From Zetaproteobacteria bacterium (lineage in GTDB: Bacteria; Pseudomonadota; Zetaproteobacteria; Mariprofundales; Mariprofundaceae), in contig JAJRVH010000115.1 in assembly GCA_021545625.1 (NCBI GenBank), forward strand, positions 1-8,650: a stretch of DNA of 8,650 nucleotides, written 5' to 3'. Shown here in pieces: positions 6,227 through 8,650 of the stretch. Below the pieces are notes generated by a model that worked only from the letters and a program-made list of their open reading frames with translations, did no database searches and was not told the origin of the DNA. Position numbers and translations under genes: made by a program. The first letter of the stretch is position 1. Every line of letters begins with the position of its first letter.

Positions 6227-6754
6227 TCAGGCGCAGGCCTGACGATTCAGATGACGCCTTCGCCAGCGACGCACGACCATATAGCGCCACAGGATACGAG
6301 AGGCGATATACCCTGTGGTCGCGCTGAGCAGACCAAGCACCAGACAGCCGAGCAGAAACGGCTGCCACATATTCACCAATCCGTGATGCACCCACTCCCA
6401 GGAAATGCTGTCGAAACTGAATTCGCCGGGCGTATGCCCCATGATCGCAGCCCCAATCAGATAGGCCGCATAAAAGATCGGCGGCATCGTCAGCGGATTG
6501 GTCAACCAGACCATTGCCACCGAGATCGGCAGGTTGCCGTTGAAGAAGATCGCGCCGCCGGCAGCCAACACCATCTGGAACGGCACCGGCACGAAAGCAA
6601 AGAACAAGCCCACGGCAAAGGCCGTCGCCACCGAGCGTCGGTTCAGGTGCCACAGGGCAGGCCTATGCAGCAGGCAGCCGAAGCAACTCAGACTCCTGTG
6701 ATTACGAATCCGTTCGTGATCGGGCATATATCGCTGAATCGTTCGGCGAGGCAT
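6227..6754 (-). CDS. DUF2062 family inner-membrane protein
   Basis: 175-residue protein with the layout of the DUF2062 family, whose function is not established. A basic N-terminus (MPRRTIQRYMPD, then NRRSVATAFAVG at 38-49) leads into hydrophobic segments at about 41-70, 76-105 (containing the conserved-looking TNPLTMPPIFY, 85-95) and 130-158. A strongly basic tail (VRRWRRRHLNR) follows. It is most likely an integral inner-membrane protein with re-entrant or short membrane helices and a cytoplasmic, positively charged end. The start is chosen by family resemblance; the upstream ribosome site is poor. It sits 81 bp after metG and 24 bp before the kinase gene on the same strand, so it may share a transcript with both. 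Confidence 0.88.
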   Translation of the reverse strand: MPRRTIQRYMPDHERIRNHRSLSCFGCLLHRPALWHLNRRSVATAFAVGLFFAFVPVPFQMVLAAGGAIFFNGNLPISVAMVWLTNPLTMPPIFYAAYLIGAAIMGHTPGEFSFDSISWEWVHHGLVNMWQPFLLGCLVLGLLSATTGYIASRILWRYMVVRRWRRRHLNRQACA

Positions 6755-6796
6755 AGGCGTGAATCATGCGCCTGCGCGGCATTTTTTTCAATAATT

Positions 6797-6814
6797 CCGT
6801 GATCCGGATCACGG
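6797..6814. promoter_or_regulatory. Perfect 18-bp palindrome, CRP/FNR-like site upstream of the DUF2062 gene
   Basis: CCGTGATCCGGATCACGG is a perfect palindrome in the 81-bp metG/DUF2062 spacer, with its centre about 51 bp upstream of the DUF2062 start codon. It contains GTGA-N6-TCAC, as in CRP sites, and TGAT-N4-ATCA, as in FNR sites. On the minus strand an A-rich stretch follows, not T residues, so it does not look like a metG terminator. A binding site for a CRP/FNR-superfamily regulator is the favoured reading; a transcript-end hairpin is the alternative. Confidence 0.45.
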
Positions 6815-6835
6815 GCAGCCGCGCGTTTGACCATA

Positions 6836-8374
6836 TCAGTCCATACGCGGGAACACCGGCGAAGGCTTGCGACAGCGGTGTCCTGCCTTCAGAAGCCCCC
6901 AGCCGCCAACATCGGCCAGCCGCATCGCTGCCACGTCGACATCGGCGGCATGGATCTGTTCCAGCATCCGCGCCATTTTTTCCGGCATGAAAGGCAGCAA
7001 CTGCACGGCCACCAGACGCAGGGTCTCGATCAGGTGATAAAGCACCGTATCCAGCCGCGCATCGTCGCCGCTCCTGGCCAGCGCCCAGGGCGCATTCTCC
7101 TCGACATAGCGGTTGCCGTGCCGGACCACCCCGTTGATGCGCTCCAGCGCGATGTGGAAGGCCTGTCGTTCCAGCGCTTCGGCCACATCCTGCTGCATGC
7201 CCTGCACATCGGCGATCAGGGCCCTGTCGATCTCCCTCTCGTCGCCCACGGCGCCCAGCACGCCATCGCGGTACTTGTTCAGCATGGCCAGCGACCGGTT
7301 CAGCAGATTACCCACATCGTTGGCCAGCTCGGTATTGTAGCGCTGTTTCAGCGCCTCGAACGAGAAGTCGCCGTCCTGACCGAACGGCACCTCGCGCAGC
7401 AGGAAATAGCGGATCACATCGGCATCGTAATCCTTCAGCAAATCCGCCGGACGCAGCGCATTGCCCTTCGACTTGGACATCTTCTCGCCCTCGACCGTCC
7501 ACCAGCCGTGCGCGAACACGCGTTTCGGCAACGGCAGGTCAGCGGCCATCAGCATGCAGGGCCAGTATACGGTATGAAAACGCAGGATGTCCTTGCCGAT
7601 CAGATGCACGTCGGCCGGCCAGTAATCGGGCACCCCCTGATCGGGAAAGCCGATCGCAGACAGGTAGTTGGTCAGCGCATCGATCCAGACATAGACGACA
7701 TGCCCTTCGTCCCCCGGCACCGGCACCCCCCAGGAAAAGGTCGTGCGCGATACCGACAGATCGTTCAGGCCGCCCTCGACAAAGCTGAGCACCTCGTTGC
7801 GACGCGAGGCCGGCGCAATGAAATCGGGGTGGGTCCTGATATGCTCAATCAGACGATCCTGATAATCGCTCAGCCGGAAGAAATAGGACTCCTCCTGCAC
7901 CTTCTCGACGACCCGGCGACAGTCCGGGCAATGCTTGTCATCCCAGCAGCCGGCATCCTTGAGCTGCGTTTCGGTCCAGTAGCTTTCGCATGGCACACAG
8001 TACCAGTCCTCATAGAAATCCTTGTAAATCGCGCCGGCCTGCTCCAGGCGGCGCCACATCGCCTGCACGCCCTTTTTATGGCGCCCGGAACTGGTACGGA
8101 TAAAATCATTGTGGGTGATCTCCAGTTCCGGCCACAGATCGCGATAGCGCTCGACGACCTGATCGGCCAGCTCGATCGGCGCGATGCCACGCGCTTCGGC
8201 CGCCTGCTGCACCTTCTGCCCATGCTCGTCCACACCGGTCAGAAAGAATACGTCGCGACCGCTCAGACGCTGGTGACGGGCCAGCACATCGGCGGCAATC
8301 GTCGTATAGATATGCCCGAGATGCGGTTCATCGTTGACGTAATAGATCGGCGTGGTGACATAATACTTTTCCAT
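6836..8374 (-). CDS. metG: Methionyl-tRNA synthetase, short (non-E. coli) type
   Basis: 512-residue class I synthetase that charges tRNA-Met with methionine. The Rossmann domain opens with YYVTTPIYY and the HLGH form of the HIGH motif (18-21). A zinc-binding knuckle has C126, C129, C149 and C152. The KMSKS loop is exact at 298-302. The helical anticodon-binding domain follows (about 340-480) and includes NDVGNLLNR (352-360). The protein ends in FPRMD, as short MetRS proteins do, and lacks the C-terminal tRNA-binding (EMAP II/Trbp111-like) domain found in the roughly 680-residue E. coli enzyme. The start at 8374 fits the family opening. GAGGAG lies 12 nt upstream, rather far; an in-frame ATG at 8386 abuts GAGGAG directly and is too close. 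The frame stays open further upstream but overlaps a different coding frame there. Confidence 0.97.
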   Translation of the reverse strand: MEKYYVTTPIYYVNDEPHLGHIYTTIAADVLARHQRLSGRDVFFLTGVDEHGQKVQQAAEARGIAPIELADQVVERYRDLWPELEITHNDFIRTSSGRHKKGVQAMWRRLEQAGAIYKDFYEDWYCVPCESYWTETQLKDAGCWDDKHCPDCRRVVEKVQEESYFFRLSDYQDRLIEHIRTHPDFIAPASRRNEVLSFVEGGLNDLSVSRTTFSWGVPVPGDEGHVVYVWIDALTNYLSAIGFPDQGVPDYWPADVHLIGKDILRFHTVYWPCMLMAADLPLPKRVFAHGWWTVEGEKMSKSKGNALRPADLLKDYDADVIRYFLLREVPFGQDGDFSFEALKQRYNTELANDVGNLLNRSLAMLNKYRDGVLGAVGDEREIDRALIADVQGMQQDVAEALERQAFHIALERINGVVRHGNRYVEENAPWALARSGDDARLDTVLYHLIETLRLVAVQLLPFMPEKMARMLEQIHAADVDVAAMRLADVGGWGLLKAGHRCRKPSPVFPRMD

Positions 8375-8469
8375 GGTCCTATGCATCTCCTCAAAGGGTC
8401 GTTCTCGTATACCTGCGTCTTGCAAAGGGCCGCACTCTAGGGATGCGCCCGAAAAGTGCATCCATACAA
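8375..8469 (-). promoter_or_regulatory. Leader region of metG
   Basis: 95 bp separate metG from the stop codon of the upstream gene, enough for a promoter, though no convincing -35/-10 pair is seen. GGATGC and GCATCC (8441-8446 and 8458-8463) form a 6-bp inverted repeat with an 11-nt loop just after the upstream stop. It has no T tract, so it is at best a weak terminator. No T-box or other known riboswitch was recognised. Confidence 0.3.
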
Positions 8470-8650
8470 TCAGGCCCTGCCGGGCAAATCCCTGAGTGCC
8501 GTGCGCAGTCCCAGGCATACGGCCAGCAGCGAGGGAGCCGGACGCAGGCTGTGGCGGATCACATCCCCCGGCCAGCGCAGACATGTCTGCCATGCCCGAT
8601 GCAAAGTCTCGCGCCCCGTAAAACCGGCATCCGCCCGACATAACTCATCG
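8470..8650 (-). CDS. Unidentified protein, C-terminal 59 residues
   Basis: A frame that enters from the right edge (first full codon 8649-8647) stays open for 59 codons and ends in TGA at 8472-8470. The visible end reads from DELCRADAG to LRTALRDLPGRA, with tryptophans (HRAWQTCLRWPG, 17-28) and a leucine-rich helix-like tail. I do not recognise the family. It is preferred over the other minus-strand open frame here, which is only an upstream extension of metG, because its stop is placed sensibly 95 bp before metG and its composition looks protein-like. It could also be chance in GC-rich DNA. Confidence 0.45.
   Translation of the reverse strand, partial: DELCRADAGFTGRETLHRAWQTCLRWPGDVIRHSLRPAPSLLAVCLGLRTALRDLPGRA

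Noticed and set aside
5285..6802. 505-codon + strand open frame across the kinase and DUF2062 genes
   Set aside because: It spans two clear minus-strand genes and their spacer, with a low-complexity His/Arg/Gln/Pro-rich product and no recognisable domain.
6782..6814. Palindrome plus adjacent T7 run as a metG terminator
   Set aside because: The T run lies on the + strand before the palindrome, so on the metG transcript it is an A run. The polarity is wrong for termination.
6827..8440. 537-codon + strand open frame antisense to metG
   Set aside because: Shadow of a gene with unambiguous MetRS motifs. The product is rich in histidine, glutamine and arginine, as expected for reverse-strand reading of this codon usage.
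8375..8641. Extension of the metG frame upstream to 8641
   Set aside because: The MetRS family opening begins at 8374. The extension is open by chance and conflicts with the other frame that ends at 8470.

Overview
The window looks like a chromosomal segment of a moderately GC-rich, chemolithoautotrophic proteobacterium. A gammaproteobacterial or Acidithiobacillus-like sulfur or iron oxidiser is the best guess. The main evidence is a form II RuBisCO operon (cbbM-cbbQ-cbbO, minus strand) with a divergent LysR-type regulator, cbbR. This arrangement is typical of such bacteria. No carboxysome genes are visible. The taxonomic guess is inference from gene content only.

Left half (1-4439): cbbM makes the CO2-fixing enzyme. 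CbbQ, a MoxR-type AAA+ ATPase, and CbbO, whose C-terminus lies off the left edge, should form the activase that removes inhibitory sugar phosphates from the RuBisCO active site. A strong intrinsic terminator sits between cbbM and cbbQ and probably sets a high RuBisCO-to-activase ratio. The 170-bp cbbM/cbbR intergenic region carries a perfect 10-bp inverted repeat, the best candidate CbbR operator, plus further interleaved inverted repeats.

Right half (4443-8650): a run of minus-strand genes faces cbbR tail to tail across a 3-bp gap. In transcription order these are the 3' end of an unidentified gene, a short-type methionyl-tRNA synthetase (metG), a DUF2062 membrane protein, a fructosamine/ribulosamine-3-kinase family repair enzyme, and a single-domain voltage-gated cation channel of the bacterial NaV family. 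The channel has an unusually acidic selectivity filter (TLEDWTD). Several intergenic palindromes occur here, including a CRP/FNR-like 18-bp perfect palindrome before the DUF2062 gene.

I see no mobile elements, CRISPR arrays, tRNA or rRNA genes. I found no clearly new multi-gene system. The points most worth a second look are the channel's filter, the control regions of the RuBisCO operon, and the non-E. coli type of MetRS.
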